Part shown: positions 8,699 to 19,300 of the stretch, piece after piece
Position numbering within the stretch: position 1 is the stretch's first letter
How the letters are laid out: every line of letters begins with the position of its first letter
Assembly: GCA_016191785.1 (NCBI GenBank)
Contig: JACPVJ010000082.1
Span: 307,586-371,585 of the forward strand
Length of the DNA stretch: 64,000 nucleotides
Reading direction: 5' to 3'
Source of the DNA: Myxococcales bacterium
GTDB taxonomy: Bacteria > Myxococcota_A > Polyangia > Polyangiales > Polyangiaceae
Position numbers and translations under genes: made by a program
Notes under the pieces: generated by a model
Databases searched by the model: none
The model's input: the letters and a program-made list of their open reading frames with translations, nothing else
What the model was told of the DNA's origin: nothing

Positions 8699-9976
8699 TC
8701 ACACCGGAATGCCCGGAGCGGGGAACGATTTGCACAGCTCTTTGACCTCTCCGGCGATCCGATCGAGCAGCTTCTCGTCGTCGGCGGCGGCCACGACCTG
8801 ATCCATCCAGCCGGCGAGCTTGAGCATTTCGTCCTTGCCCATGCCGCGAGAGGTGATGGCCGGGGTCCCGATGCGCAGACCCGACGGGTCGAAGGGCTTC
8901 CGCGGGTCGAACGGGATCGAGTTGTAGTTGCCGACCATACCCGCACGGTCGAGGGCCTTGGCGGCGACCTTGCCCGAGATGTTCTTCGGCGTCAGGTCGA
9001 GCAACACCAGGTGGTTGTCGGTGCCGCCCGTGATCAGGCGGAAGCCGCGGCCCGCCAGCGCTTCGGCCAGCACCTTGGCGTTGTCCACCACGTTCTTCGC
9101 GTACAGCTTGAACTCGGGCGTCAGGGCCTCTTTGGCGGCCACCGCGATGCCGGCGGTGGTGTGGTTGTGGGGCCCGCCCTGGAGCCCGGGGAACACGGCG
9201 CGGTCGATGTCCTTCGCAAAGGCCTCGTTGCACATCACCATGCCGCCACGGGGGCCGCGCAGGGTCTTGTGGGTAGTGGTGGTGATCACGTCGGCCAGAC
9301 CCACCGGCGACGGGTGCACTCCGCCGGCGACCAACCCCGCGATGTGCGCGATGTCGGCGCACAGCTTGGCGCCGACCTCGCTGGCGATCTCGCGGAACTC
9401 CGCGAAGGGCAAGGTGCGCGGATAGGCGGTGGTGCCACACCAGATGATCTTGGGCTTGTGCTCGCGGGCCAGGGCCCGCACCTGATCGAGATCGATGCGC
9501 TGATCGCTCTCACGCACCCCGTACGGCACGCTCTTGAAGTACTTGCCGGTGATGCTGACGCCGTGGCCGTGGGTCAGGTGGCCCCCAGCGGGAAGGCCCA
9601 GTCCCATGATCGGGTCGTGGGGTTGGCAGAAGGCCAGGTAGACCGCCAGGTTGGCGGGGCTGCCGCTGTAGGGCTGCACGTTCACGTGATCGACCCCGAA
9701 CAGCTGCTTCACCCGGGCGATCGCCAGCTCTTCGACGACGTCGACGACCTGCTGCCCTTCGTAGTAGCGCTTGCGCGCGTAACCCTCGGAGTACTTGTTG
9801 GTCAGCACCGACCCGGTCGCCTCGAGCACCGCGCGCGACACGTAGTTCTCGCTGGGGATCAGGCGAAGCGTGTCGCCCTCGCGGATCTCCTCGTCGGCGA
9901 TCAGGCGGGCGATCTCGGGGTCGGTCTGGGACAGGGTGGGTTCGTGGTGCGCACGGGCCGCGGTCATGGTGGGCAT
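8699..9976 (-). CDS. glyA: Serine hydroxymethyltransferase
   Basis: 425 residues from ATG 9976, the normal family length. The PLP enzyme converts serine and tetrahydrofolate to glycine and 5,10-methylene-THF, the main one-carbon source. Motifs include [49 protein letters not shown] and the Schiff-base Lys in [14 protein letters not shown] (about residue 236). The frame is open to 10060, but the extra N-terminal residues are not part of the family; 9967 is another candidate start. It is the first gene of a likely two-gene transcript with the secreted nuclease-like gene. Confidence 0.95.
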   Translation of the reverse strand: MPTMTAARAHHEPTLSQTDPEIARLIADEEIREGDTLRLIPSENYVSRAVLEATGSVLTNKYSEGYARKRYYEGQQVVDVVEELAIARVKQLFGVDHVNVQPYSGSPANLAVYLAFCQPHDPIMGLGLPAGGHLTHGHGVSITGKYFKSVPYGVRESDQRIDLDQVRALAREHKPKIIWCGTTAYPRTLPFAEFREIASEVGAKLCADIAHIAGLVAGGVHPSPVGLADVITTTTHKTLRGPRGGMVMCNEAFAKDIDRAVFPGLQGGPHNHTTAGIAVAAKEALTPEFKLYAKNVVDNAKVLAEALAGRGFRLITGGTDNHLVLLDLTPKNISGKVAAKALDRAGMVGNYNSIPFDPRKPFDPSGLRIGTPAITSRGMGKDEMLKLAGWMDQVVAAADDEKLLDRIAGEVKELCKSFPAPGIPV

Positions 9977-10202
9977 GGCATAGGCGCATTCCCGCTTCGC
10001 GGAAAGCCGGCAAGCGGCCGGGGGCTCCGTGAGCCCAGTGCGACAAGTCATGGCAAGCACAGAGGAAATCCTCTAGGCTTGGGTTCTTGGCCCCGGCTCT
10101 CGACGCGGGGATTTCGATGAATACACTCGCGCGCTCACGGGTTGCCCGACGGAGCCCGCGACGACTGCGGGTCTGCTAGTGGTCTGAGAGGCGAGCGAAG
10201 CG

Positions 10203-13200
10203 ATGTCCAACGGCGGCGACCCGCAGGGCAAGCCCGCGTCAGCGGCGGGGACGTCGATCCCGCGCGCGTCTGCGCCGCCGGACAGCTCGCTGCCGTCCTC
10301 CGAAGGCGTGCCCCACGCGGCGTCGCACCTCTCGGGCAACCCGCCGCCGGTCGAGACCGAGGCCGAGGTCGATCGCGACAGCGCGCCGCCCAGCATCCCC
10401 AGTGCGGCGTCGCTCAAAGAGGGGTCGATCCTCAGCGTGTCGCTCCACGAGATCACCCCGCTCGGCACGCCGAGCCCGGTCTTGCCCGGACACCTGCTCG
10501 CCGATCGCTATGAAGTGATCAGCGTGCTGGGCGAGGGCGGCATGGGCATCGTGTATCGCTGCCGAGACGTCGCCACCGGGCACGAGGTCGCGCTCAAGCG
10601 CGTGATTCCGCCCGAGAGCAAGCTCGCGGCCGAATACATCATGTGGTTCTACAAAGAGGCGCGCGCCCTGGCCGCCCTGGACCACCCGTGCATCGTGCGC
10701 GCCCAAGACTTTGGCCAGCTGAAGGACGGCACCCCGTTCTTGACCATGGATCTGGTGAGCGGCATCTCGCTCCACGACCTCTCCCAGACGGCCAACCGCT
10801 TCGAGCTCATCTGGCACATCCTCGATCAGATCCTGGGTGCGCTCGCACAAGCCCACGCCCGCGGCATCATCCACGGGGACCTGAAGCCTTCGAACGTGCT
10901 GGTGGAAGAGGTGCCCGGGCACCCGCCGAAGATCCACATCTTGGATTTCGGTCTGGCATGGCTCAAACAAGATCCTCACGACGAGCGGCTCGACGGCGCC
11001 AAACCCATGGAGTTTGCGCCCCACGCCGGCGCCGGCACGCCGGGTTACATGGCGCCCGAGCAGATCCAACACGAGATGCACCACGTGTGTGGTGCGACCG
11101 ATCTGTATGCGCTCGGCTGCATCTTGTTCAAGCTGCTCTCGGGGCGCAGCGTGTTCAGCGGCGACCCGAAAGAGCTCTTGCGGCTGCACGCCTTCGAGAA
11201 GGTGCCCGAGCTGCGCCTGGCCATCCAGGCCCCCGAGCAGGTCACTGCCTTCGTGAAGCGCCTCTTGGCGAAGCGCCCCTGGGATCGCTGGGAGTTCGCC
11301 TCGGAGGCTCGGGCCGCGTGGAGCGCGTGGCGTCCAGAGCCCGACGTCGATGCCAGCGTGTTCACCTTCCCCGCGCTGCCGCACAAGACCGCCATCCCCG
11401 CGGCCCCCACCACGCGCCAGACCGGACCACCGCGCGGCAAGGTGGAAGCCCTGGCCCCCGCCGCCCCTCAGCGGGCGCCGGGGCTGCTCAGCATCCGCCC
11501 GAGCCCGCTGGTCGGCCGCGACGACGTGCGCCACGTGCTGCGTGAAGTCTGCGACGAGGTGATCGAGGGCATCGGCGAGCCGCACCGCCTGATCATCTTG
11601 GTCGGACCGGCGGGGGTCGGAAAGAGCCGCATCGCCGAGTGGTTGTGCGAGGTCGTCCACGAAGAGGGCACGATGATCCCGCTCAGGGCCCGCTATCGCC
11701 GCCTGCGGAGCCCGCTCGACGGCATGCTCGGCGGCGTCACGCAGTACTTCAACTTCGAGCGCGCCGATCGCAACACCATCGAAAAATCGTTGCTCCTGCG
11801 CTGGCGGGTCAGCTCGGAAGACAAGAACGGCCGGGCGTGGGTCGCTGGCGCTGCCGAGTGGGTGCGGCCCCTCGCCCCCGATCAGCCGGTCGGCCCGAGC
11901 GGCATCCGCTTCACGCTCGACAGCTTCGAGACGCGCCGCCTGGTCATCCGCTACACGCTGCGCCGCATTGCGCGGGGGCGTCCGCTGCTGTTCTTCCTGG
12001 ACGACCTGCACAACTCCGGCCAGACCACCTTCGAGGGGTTGCTCCGCGTCCATCAAGAAGAGCCCGATCAGCGGATCGTGATGGTGGCCACGGTCCGCTC
12101 CGAAGACGTTCAACTCGGAACGCCGCAAGCCGAGCAACTGCGGCAGCTGCGCGAGGCGTTGAACGGCATCGTGATCGACGTGAAGCCGCTCGAGGCCGAC
12201 ACCACCGCCGCGCTACTCCGCGCTTCGCTGCCCCTCGACGACTCGGCGGTGCAAGAGGCCGCGCGCCGCAGCCGGGGCAACCCACTGTTCGCGTTGCAGC
12301 AGCTGCACGCCTGGGCCCTGGCGGGCAACATGCAGATCCAGGACGGCGTCTACCGCGTGCCGGAAGACGTGCTCAGCGTTCGCCCGCAGACCACGGCCGA
12401 GCTGTGGGACAGCCGCATCAAGGTGATGCCCGAGGCGCACCGCCTGGGGGCCTACGCGGCCGCCACCCTGGGCGGCGACATCCGCCGCAACGTGCTGCAC
12501 CAGCTCTTGCTCAAGCTCGGGCTGGCCGCCGACGACGCCATCGTGAGCCTGCAGAACGCCGAAATCATCTTGCCGCGGGGCGCCGGGCGCTACAACTGGC
12601 CCCACGCCTTGCTGCAAGAGCACCTGCTCTCGCAGCTGATGGAGCGGCCCGATGCCCGTGACATCTTCGTGGCTGCCTCGGAGGCGCTCGCGGTGCACCC
12701 GCTGGCGAATCAGCGCCGCATCGTGCGTCAGCGCGCGGCGAACATGCTCTACGCGAACGAGCCCGAGCTGGCCGCGAAGCTGATCTTCGACTGGCTGACC
12801 ACGGCCTGGAACAACGCGCGCGAGCCCCTCTCGACGCTCGGAGATCTCGAGCTGCTCAAGGGCCACCTGCAAGGTCGCGACCTGGCGCTCAAGCACCGGT
12901 GGTCCGCCGAGGCCCTGCGCCACCTGGGCAAGCCCGAAGAGGCGACGACCCACGCCGAGATCGCCCGCGCCGCGTTCGAAGAGATCGGCGACAGCGAGAA
13001 CCAGGCCAACTGCCTCCGCTTGCTGGGGCACCTGGCTTCCGAGAAGGGCGACAGCGTCGAAGGGTCCGAGCTCGCCACCCGTGCCCACGAGATCTTCACC
13101 GGGCTGGGGCACGTCTTGGGCATGGCCCAGTGCGAAGCGGTGCTCGGCGAGATCTACTACCTGCTCGGCAACTACGACAGCGCGCGCGGCGTGATCCAGG

Positions 13201-13952
13201 CCGGCGAACAGCACTTCGCCGAGCTGGGCCAGCCCCTCGGTCGCGGCCAGTGCCTGCTGCTCTTGTCGTGGATCGACCACTCCGAGGGCCTGACCGAGCG
13301 CGCCCGGCGGCTCACCTTGGAGGCCCGCACCGAGTTCGAGAAGGCCGGCTACCGGCTGGGCATCGCCCAGGCGAACGCCTCGCTCTCCCACGTCGAACAC
13401 CGGCTGATGAACTTCTACAGCGCCGAGCTGGGCGCGCTCGAGGCGCTCTCGGCCTTCGAGGCCTTGCGCACTCCGCGCGGGCACGCCGCCTGCGAGCGCC
13501 TGCTGGCGATGATCGGCATCGACACCGACGATCTCGACATGGCCGAGATCCACGCCGACCTCTCATGGGGTGTGTATTCGCAGATGCGCGACCCTTGGGG
13601 TTTGATGGAGGCCAAGCTCCTGTCGTGCCAGATCGCGCTCGCCCGGCGCGACCTGCCGGGCGCCCACGCCAAACTGATGGAGGCGGCCGGCATCAGCGTG
13701 CAAGAGGCGGAACCGCGTCAGCACTACCTGCTCACGCAGGCCTGGTACTACATCGAGAGCGGCGATCCGGACAAAGCCTACGAGTCCCTCGAGGCCGCCG
13801 CCGAGGTCTTCGGTCAGCGCAGCCGCGCCGGCGACCACACGCCCCACCTGCTCGGCAGGCTGAGCCGCAAGCAGTGGCCCGAGCACGCGCGCAATCGGAT
13901 CGACGCGTGGCGCGCCTTGCTCAACGATCGGTCGCGCAGAGTGCAGGCGTAG
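10203..13952 (+). CDS. Multidomain Ser/Thr kinase with AAA-type ATPase and TPR region
   Basis: 1249 residues. A disordered N-terminus is followed by a kinase domain (about 100-370): GEGGMGIVY, Lys in VALKRVI, HGDLKPSN and LDFGLA. The catalytic loop reads HGD instead of HRD, so it is a non-RD kinase; the catalytic Asp is kept. Next comes a STAND/AAA-like ATPase with Walker A GPAGVGKS (about 470) and Walker B LLFFLDDL (about 600). The C-terminal third is helical and TPR-like (about 880-1200). This resembles the large PknB-AAA-TPR kinases of myxobacteria, presumed signal integrators. It is monocistronic; its upstream 140 bases show no clear promoter to me. Confidence 0.88.
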   Translation: MSNGGDPQGKPASAAGTSIPRASAPPDSSLPSSEGVPHAASHLSGNPPPVETEAEVDRDSAPPSIPSAASLKEGSILSVSLHEITPLGTPSPVLPGHLLADRYEVISVLGEGGMGIVYRCRDVATGHEVALKRVIPPESKLAAEYIMWFYKEARALAALDHPCIVRAQDFGQLKDGTPFLTMDLVSGISLHDLSQTANRFELIWHILDQILGALAQAHARGIIHGDLKPSNVLVEEVPGHPPKIHILDFGLAWLKQDPHDERLDGAKPMEFAPHAGAGTPGYMAPEQIQHEMHHVCGATDLYALGCILFKLLSGRSVFSGDPKELLRLHAFEKVPELRLAIQAPEQVTAFVKRLLAKRPWDRWEFASEARAAWSAWRPEPDVDASVFTFPALPHKTAIPAAPTTRQTGPPRGKVEALAPAAPQRAPGLLSIRPSPLVGRDDVRHVLREVCDEVIEGIGEPHRLIILVGPAGVGKSRIAEWLCEVVHEEGTMIPLRARYRRLRSPLDGMLGGVTQYFNFERADRNTIEKSLLLRWRVSSEDKNGRAWVAGAAEWVRPLAPDQPVGPSGIRFTLDSFETRRLVIRYTLRRIARGRPLLFFLDDLHNSGQTTFEGLLRVHQEEPDQRIVMVATVRSEDVQLGTPQAEQLRQLREALNGIVIDVKPLEADTTAALLRASLPLDDSAVQEAARRSRGNPLFALQQLHAWALAGNMQIQDGVYRVPEDVLSVRPQTTAELWDSRIKVMPEAHRLGAYAAATLGGDIRRNVLHQLLLKLGLAADDAIVSLQNAEIILPRGAGRYNWPHALLQEHLLSQLMERPDARDIFVAASEALAVHPLANQRRIVRQRAANMLYANEPELAAKLIFDWLTTAWNNAREPLSTLGDLELLKGHLQGRDLALKHRWSAEALRHLGKPEEATTHAEIARAAFEEIGDSENQANCLRLLGHLASEKGDSVEGSELATRAHEIFTGLGHVLGMAQCEAVLGEIYYLLGNYDSARGVIQAGEQHFAELGQPLGRGQCLLLLSWIDHSEGLTERARRLTLEARTEFEKAGYRLGIAQANASLSHVEHRLMNFYSAELGALEALSAFEALRTPRGHAACERLLAMIGIDTDDLDMAEIHADLSWGVYSQMRDPWGLMEAKLLSCQIALARRDLPGAHAKLMEAAGISVQEAEPRQHYLLTQAWYYIESGDPDKAYESLEAAAEVFGQRSRAGDHTPHLLGRLSRKQWPEHARNRIDAWRALLNDRSRRVQA

Positions 13953-14001
13953 GCGCAGGGTCGGGGGCGCGCGGCAGCGCCGCCGACTCACCCGCGGGTC
14001 G

Positions 14002-14535
14002 TCACTTCGGCACGCAGTGGTAGCCCGGCACGCAGAACGGCCCCTCGACGTTGTCGCAGTCCTCGCCGGGGCCCTGGATGTTGTCGTCGTAGTAGCAGGC
14101 CACCACGGGCTTGGTGTCGGGGTCGCCCTGGCCACCGATGTCGCAGGCGCCGCCCGCGGCGCACGACTCGTTGGTGAGCGGATTGCACTCGGGCGTGTTC
14201 AGGGTCCAACAGCTCGGGGGGAAGGTCGCGCCGCCGTCGCTGGTCGAGCCGGCGTCGGTCGCCGCGCCGCCGTCGCCACCCGGCGTACACGTACCGAGCG
14301 TGCCCGCCGCCGACTCGAACGCGACGCAGGACTCGCCCGAAGAGCAGTCGGAGCTGGCGCAGCACAGCTTGCGGCACGACCCGGGCTCTGGGGCCAGCGC
14401 GTCGAGCGCGCCGCCGTCGGGCAGCGAACCGCCGCCGCCGCCGCTGCCGGTCCCCGGCGGGCCTTTGCCGTTGTCGTCGCCGCCGCAGCCCGCGGCGCAG
14501 AGTGACGTCGAGAGCACCAGCAAGAACCAACGCAT
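14002..14535 (-). CDS. Cys-rich lipoprotein of unknown function
   Basis: 177 residues. A signal peptide with lipobox ending at Cys17 is followed by an Asp/Gly-rich linker and a cysteine-rich domain with about 14 Cys in patterns such as CRKLCCASSDC and CNPLTNESC, suggesting disulfide-knitted repeats. The start at 14535 is supported by GGAGG five bases upstream; the in-frame ATG at 14547 is less likely. It begins 15 bases after the stop of the SpoIID-like gene on the same strand, so it is probably the last gene of the cell-wall hydrolase operon. No known family was recognised. Confidence 0.75.
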   Translation of the reverse strand: MRWFLLVLSTSLCAAGCGGDDNGKGPPGTGSGGGGGSLPDGGALDALAPEPGSCRKLCCASSDCSSGESCVAFESAAGTLGTCTPGGDGGAATDAGSTSDGGATFPPSCWTLNTPECNPLTNESCAAGGACDIGGQGDPDTKPVVACYYDDNIQGPGEDCDNVEGPFCVPGYHCVPK

Positions 14536-14549
14536 CGTCGCCTCCATCT

Positions 14550-16304
14550 TCAGTGTACTCGTTTCGAGCTCGAACGCCGACGCACCAGCGTCGCCAGCAC
14601 CATGAGCGAAGCCGCGACCCCGGGCCCCCCCGGCACCCGAGCGGGAGCGGTGGCCAAGGCACAGCCTTCTTCGTAGGGGATCACGCCGCCGTCCTCGTTC
14701 CCGTCGAAACCGTCGTCGACGAAGTCGGCGTCGTCCTCCTCGTCGGGCTCGCCTTCTTCACCGTCGGGCCCCTCGTCCGGGGTCAGGCCGTTGTCGATCT
14801 CCTCGTCTTCGAGCTCCGCGCTCGGGGCCGAGGCCTCGGGCTGGGTTCCGCTGCCTCCACCTGTCCCGGGCGACGACGGTGGCGCGCTCTCGGTCTCGGT
14901 CTCGGTCTCGGTCTCCTCGCTTGCCTCGGTGCCTGGGCTGGTGCCCCCCGGCGGCGCCCCGCCGACGCACGCGGCGAAGGCGTGGTCCAGGTACTTGCCG
15001 GGGCCGCAGAACGTCTGGGCCACGGCCTTGCACTCGTCGGCGCTCGAGATGCTGGCCGCGAGCGACTGGCTCTTGCCGTCGCTGCAGAAGGCGCGACAGC
15101 CACACTTTTTTGGCTCGGGCTCGCAGGCGACCACCTTCACGCGGAGCTCGACCTTGGGACCGAAACCGTGGCTCTTCTTGCCCCAGTGCTTGCTGTAGTC
15201 GCGCAGACGCCAGCGCGAAGCATAGATGCCTGGTTTCTTGGGGGCAGTGGCTTGCATGCCGCCGGCGACGAAGCGCGTCTTCTTGCACCCGTCCTTCGAG
15301 ATGCAGTTGGCGGCCTTGTGGTCACCCCGGACCTGGGCGTTGGCGTTGTTCTGCAGGCTGAAGCGCTTCCGACCCGTGAGCGCGTCGGGCTTGCCGCTGG
15401 CGGTGACCAAGAAAACGTCCGAGCCCACTGACTTTCCGCGGTGGAGCACGTCGCGCCAGGTGGCGCTGCCCGTGTTCTTGAACGAGAACGTCAGCTCGAA
15501 AGGCTGACCGGCGCATGCGACGTAGTCCGCGGGCTTGCCGCGATGACGCTTGGCATTGCTCCACTTCTTGGTGAGCTTCGCGCGCAGGGTCTTGTCGTCT
15601 TCCACGCACGGCCCCGACGCCCGGCTGATGGTGATGTCCTGACCGTAGTAGAAGCGCAGGATCCGCTGGTAATCGAAGTCGCGCTCGTTCTCGAGGCAGC
15701 GCGCGCCCCACTGGCTCATGCAGCCGCGGTTCTGGCCGAACCCTGGCGGGCCGATGTATCCGAGCGCCGTCTGATCGACCTGCTTGCCGGTCTTACCCCA
15801 GTTGTAGGTGACATAGTGGCTGGTGGCGCCGCCGTGGTCCTTGCAGCCCGGCGCCGACGCTCCCGCGTCGCCCGCGACGTAGAAGGCGTAGGTGAGGGTG
15901 CCGCCATGCGCCAGGTACATCCCCGCCGTCTCGCGCGCCGCGCGCTTGGCCCGCTCGGTCGGCGTCGCGCCGCACCCGTAGACCTGGCAGCCCTGACTGT
16001 CGCAGATGCTGCCCTGGGTGAGCATCGCGTAGTACGCCACCGAGCGCGCGGCGATGGCCTGCGCCCGCAGCGCCTCGAGGTTCGCACCCCCGTTCTCGCA
16101 GGTGATCACGTGAGGGATGTAGTCCGTCTCCATCGCCTTCTTCCCGCGCCCTTCGACCGGGATCGTGCAGAACGCCTGCTTCGGAGCGCGCAGGGCCTCT
16201 TGGCTCTGCCCGAGGGGCTCGTCGCTGGCGACCTCGGCGCTGCAGGCCACCGCCGCGAGCGCGGTCGCCGCAACGGCGACGGCGGACACGCGAAGCCGGG
16301 TCAT
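14550..16304 (-). CDS. SpoIID-like surface lipoprotein with Ig-like module and MYXO-CTERM-like tail
   Basis: 584 residues. Lipobox ends at Cys21. Residues about 60-215 match the SpoIID/LytB domain (AIAARSVAYYAM, TYAFYVAGDAG, MSQWGARC), which in sporulating bacteria cleaves or stimulates cleavage of denuded peptidoglycan. A 200-residue module (about 235-440) follows, with the FKNTGSATW pattern of NBR1-type Ig domains plus a Cys-rich part. Then come a Glu/Thr-rich acidic stretch and a tail with EGC, a hydrophobic helix and an Arg cluster, like MYXO-CTERM sorting tails. Its ATG overlaps the stop of the upstream hydrolase gene (ATGA), so the two are translationally coupled. Confidence 0.85.
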   Translation of the reverse strand: MTRLRVSAVAVAATALAAVACSAEVASDEPLGQSQEALRAPKQAFCTIPVEGRGKKAMETDYIPHVITCENGGANLEALRAQAIAARSVAYYAMLTQGSICDSQGCQVYGCGATPTERAKRAARETAGMYLAHGGTLTYAFYVAGDAGASAPGCKDHGGATSHYVTYNWGKTGKQVDQTALGYIGPPGFGQNRGCMSQWGARCLENERDFDYQRILRFYYGQDITISRASGPCVEDDKTLRAKLTKKWSNAKRHRGKPADYVACAGQPFELTFSFKNTGSATWRDVLHRGKSVGSDVFLVTASGKPDALTGRKRFSLQNNANAQVRGDHKAANCISKDGCKKTRFVAGGMQATAPKKPGIYASRWRLRDYSKHWGKKSHGFGPKVELRVKVVACEPEPKKCGCRAFCSDGKSQSLAASISSADECKAVAQTFCGPGKYLDHAFAACVGGAPPGGTSPGTEASEETETETETESAPPSSPGTGGGSGTQPEASAPSAELEDEEIDNGLTPDEGPDGEEGEPDEEDDADFVDDGFDGNEDGGVIPYEEGCALATAPARVPGGPGVAASLMVLATLVRRRSSSKRVH

Positions 16305-19300
16305 CGCCCGCCTCCCCGACGGGCGCGACGAGCGACCCCGACCACGGCGGCGACTGCGAACAGCGCGAAGAGCGGGCTCAGAGGTGCGCGGCCGCGAGGC
16401 ACCGAGCAGCCCCCCGCGGCGTGCTCCGGATCGGCGGTCTCGTCGCCGTCGAAGCCCTCGTCGTCGAAGTCGGAGTCGTCCTCGACCGGGAGCGTCTCGG
16501 GATCGTCCTCGCTGTCCTCGACCTCGTAGCCGTTCGCGCCTTCTTCGCTGCCTTCCTCGCTTTCGCTGGCCGTACCCGCGCCGCCGGTCTCCGGGCTCGT
16601 TCCGCTTTCGCTGCTCTGACCGCCGGCGCCGCCCGAGCTCGCGCCGCCGGCTCCGGTGTCGGCGCTCGCTCCACCGCCGCCGCCGGCTCCCGCAGCGCCC
16701 GGTTCACCGCTCGCCCCGGCCTCGCCCCCGCCACCGCCGGCAGAGCACGCGGCGAAGGAGTGCGACAGGCTCTGGGCAGGCTGACAGAAGGTCTGCGCAA
16801 CGCTCTTGCACTCGGCCGCGCTGTCGATGCTCGCGGCGAGCTTGTGGCTCTTGCCGTCGCTGCACCACACGCGGCAGCCACACTCGGTCTTGGGCTGGGC
16901 GCACTTCACGACGCGCAAGCTGAGATCGACCTTCGGCCCGAAGCCCTTCGAGCTCTTGCCCCAGGCCTTGCTGTAGTCCCGCAGCCGCCAGCGCGAGTGG
17001 TAGACCCCAGGCTTCGCCGGCGCCATGGCGTGCATGCCGCCGGCGACGAAGGTGGTCTTGCGGCACCCGTTCTCGCTGCTGCAGTTCTTGGCCTTGCGAT
17101 CGCCGTGCACGTGGCGGTTCTGGTTCAGATTGACCGAGAACCGTCGCCGACCCGTGAGCGGGTCGGGCTTGCCGTTGGTGGTGACCAGGAACACGTCACT
17201 GCCCACGTTCTTCCCGCGTCCGCCGACGTCGTGCCAGATGGCGCTGCCCACGTTCTTGAAGGTCAGCGACAGCTTCACGTCATCGCCCGCGCACGCCACG
17301 TAGTCGGCGGCCTTTCCCCGGTGGCGCCGCGCGTTGCTCCACTTCCGCACGGACTTGGCCTTCAGTGTCTCGACCTTGCCGCCAGTCTTCACCAGCTGCA
17401 TGTAGCGGCCCCAGTTCCAGCCCGAGCCCGGGTCGGTGTGGTCGCTGCAGTCGGGCGTCTCGGAATGCCCGAGCACGTGTTTGCGATCCTTGGGGATGCC
17501 GTACCTGTCGCAGAGCCACGCCGTGAGGCGGGCGCTCGACCGGTACATCTCGTCCGTGTACCACTTGCTCGGCGCACTCACGAAGCCCTCGTGTTCGATG
17601 CCGATCGAGCTCGAGTTGAAGCAACCGTCGTGCCACGCGATGTCGCTGTCGTCGACCATCTGAGTGATCGCACCGTCGTGCGAGCGCACCACGTAGTGCG
17701 AGCTGACTTTGGCCGCGGGGTTCTTGAACCAGTTGATCGTCCCGGAGTACGAGCCCTGGGTGGTGTGGATCACGACGTAGTCGATGCTCGACTTGCCGCG
17801 ACTGCCGGAGGTGTAATTGCTGGAGGCCGCCGGGCTCCACTTGCCCCCGGGGAAACCCAGCGCTTGCTGCACGCTGCCGAGGTCACCCTCGCGGTCGAGC
17901 GCGGACTCGGCGTCGAGCCCGGGCCCGCTGACCGAGACCGATCGGTCGTCGTCGTCGCTACCGTCCCAGCCGCTCGCGAGCAAGCGCAGCACTCCCGCCG
18001 ACAGCTCGTCCCCGCCCCAGGCGACCAGCACCGGCGCCCACTCTGCGGCGGTGGTGGGCGAGAGCCCCTGGCGCCCAGCCTCGGCGGCGAGCCAGTGGGC
18101 GACCGCGCGGACGTTCGCGCGGGGGTCCATCGAGACGTCGACCGGGTCGAGGCTCGCCTCCCGCGCGACGTCGTCCAGGCCGTGAAGCCCTCCGCTGCCG
18201 ATCGCCATCACTCCGACTTCGCGCGGCGCGCCGTGCACCTCGCTCCCCGCCGCCGGGAGGTTCATGCTGAGGCGCGCCTGCATCCACGAGATCGTCGCCA
18301 GCATCTCTGCCGGAACGCCGCTCTCGACCTCGGCATCGCGGAAGATGCCGACCAACGGGGACTCCCCGGTGAGCTCCGCGCGCTCCGGAGCCGCCGGCGA
18401 CTGGGCCCCGCAGCCCAGCGCCAGGAGCGCGACCAGCGCGAGGGCCCCACGGCGCCTGCGCCGGATCAGCAACGCGAGACCCAGCACGCCGAGCGCTGCG
18501 AAGCCCAGACGGCCGCCGACACTCGGCCTCGAGACCGAGCACCCCGGGGCATCAGCGGCTGCCGCCTCGGAGTCGTCGTGACCCGGGTAGCCATCGTCTT
18601 CGAAGTCGGCGTCGTCGGGTTCGTCCGTGCCGATGCCGTCGTCGGTGTCGTCGACCGACTCGATGCCGTTGTCGTCGTCTTCATCCCCTTCGTCGCCGGC
18701 GCCGCTCGCGGGCGCAGGGCCCTCGTCGGCAGGCTCCGCGGCGGGGCCCTCGAGGCTCGACTCGTCCGAAGCCGGAGGTGACGCGCTGGGTGCGCCCTCG
18801 TCGGCAGCGCCCGCGGCCGGCGGGCTCGAATCGGCAGGGTTGCTCGCGCAGGCCTGGAAGCTGTGGTCGAGAGTGTCAGCGGGCTTGCAGTAGGTGCCCG
18901 CCACGGACTTGCACATCGCTGCGCTCTGGATGCTGGCTGCGAGCTTGTGGCTCGTGCCGTCGCTGCACCACACGCGACAACCGCACTCGGCCTTCGGTTG
19001 CTGGCAGCTCACGACTCGGAACTTCAGCTGGACCTTCGGACCGAAGCCCTTGGATTTCTTGCCCCACGCTCTGCTGTAGTCCCGAAGCCGCCAGCGCGAT
19101 GCGTAGACGCCGGGCTTCTTCGGGGCGATGCCCTCGATGCCGCCCTGGATGAAGGTCGTGCGGCGGCAACCGTTCTTGGTGCTGCAGTCCTTGGCCTTGC
19201 GGTCCCCGTGCACGTGCCGGTTTCGGTTCAGATCGACCGAGAAGCGCTTTTTGCCCGTGAGCACGTCTCGCTTGCCGTTGGCCGTCACCAGGAACACGTC

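Noticed and set aside
8694..9440. Upstream extension of the nuclease-like gene frame to 9440
   Set aside because: The extension runs through glyA in another frame; the lipobox signal peptide and operon spacing fix the start at 8693.
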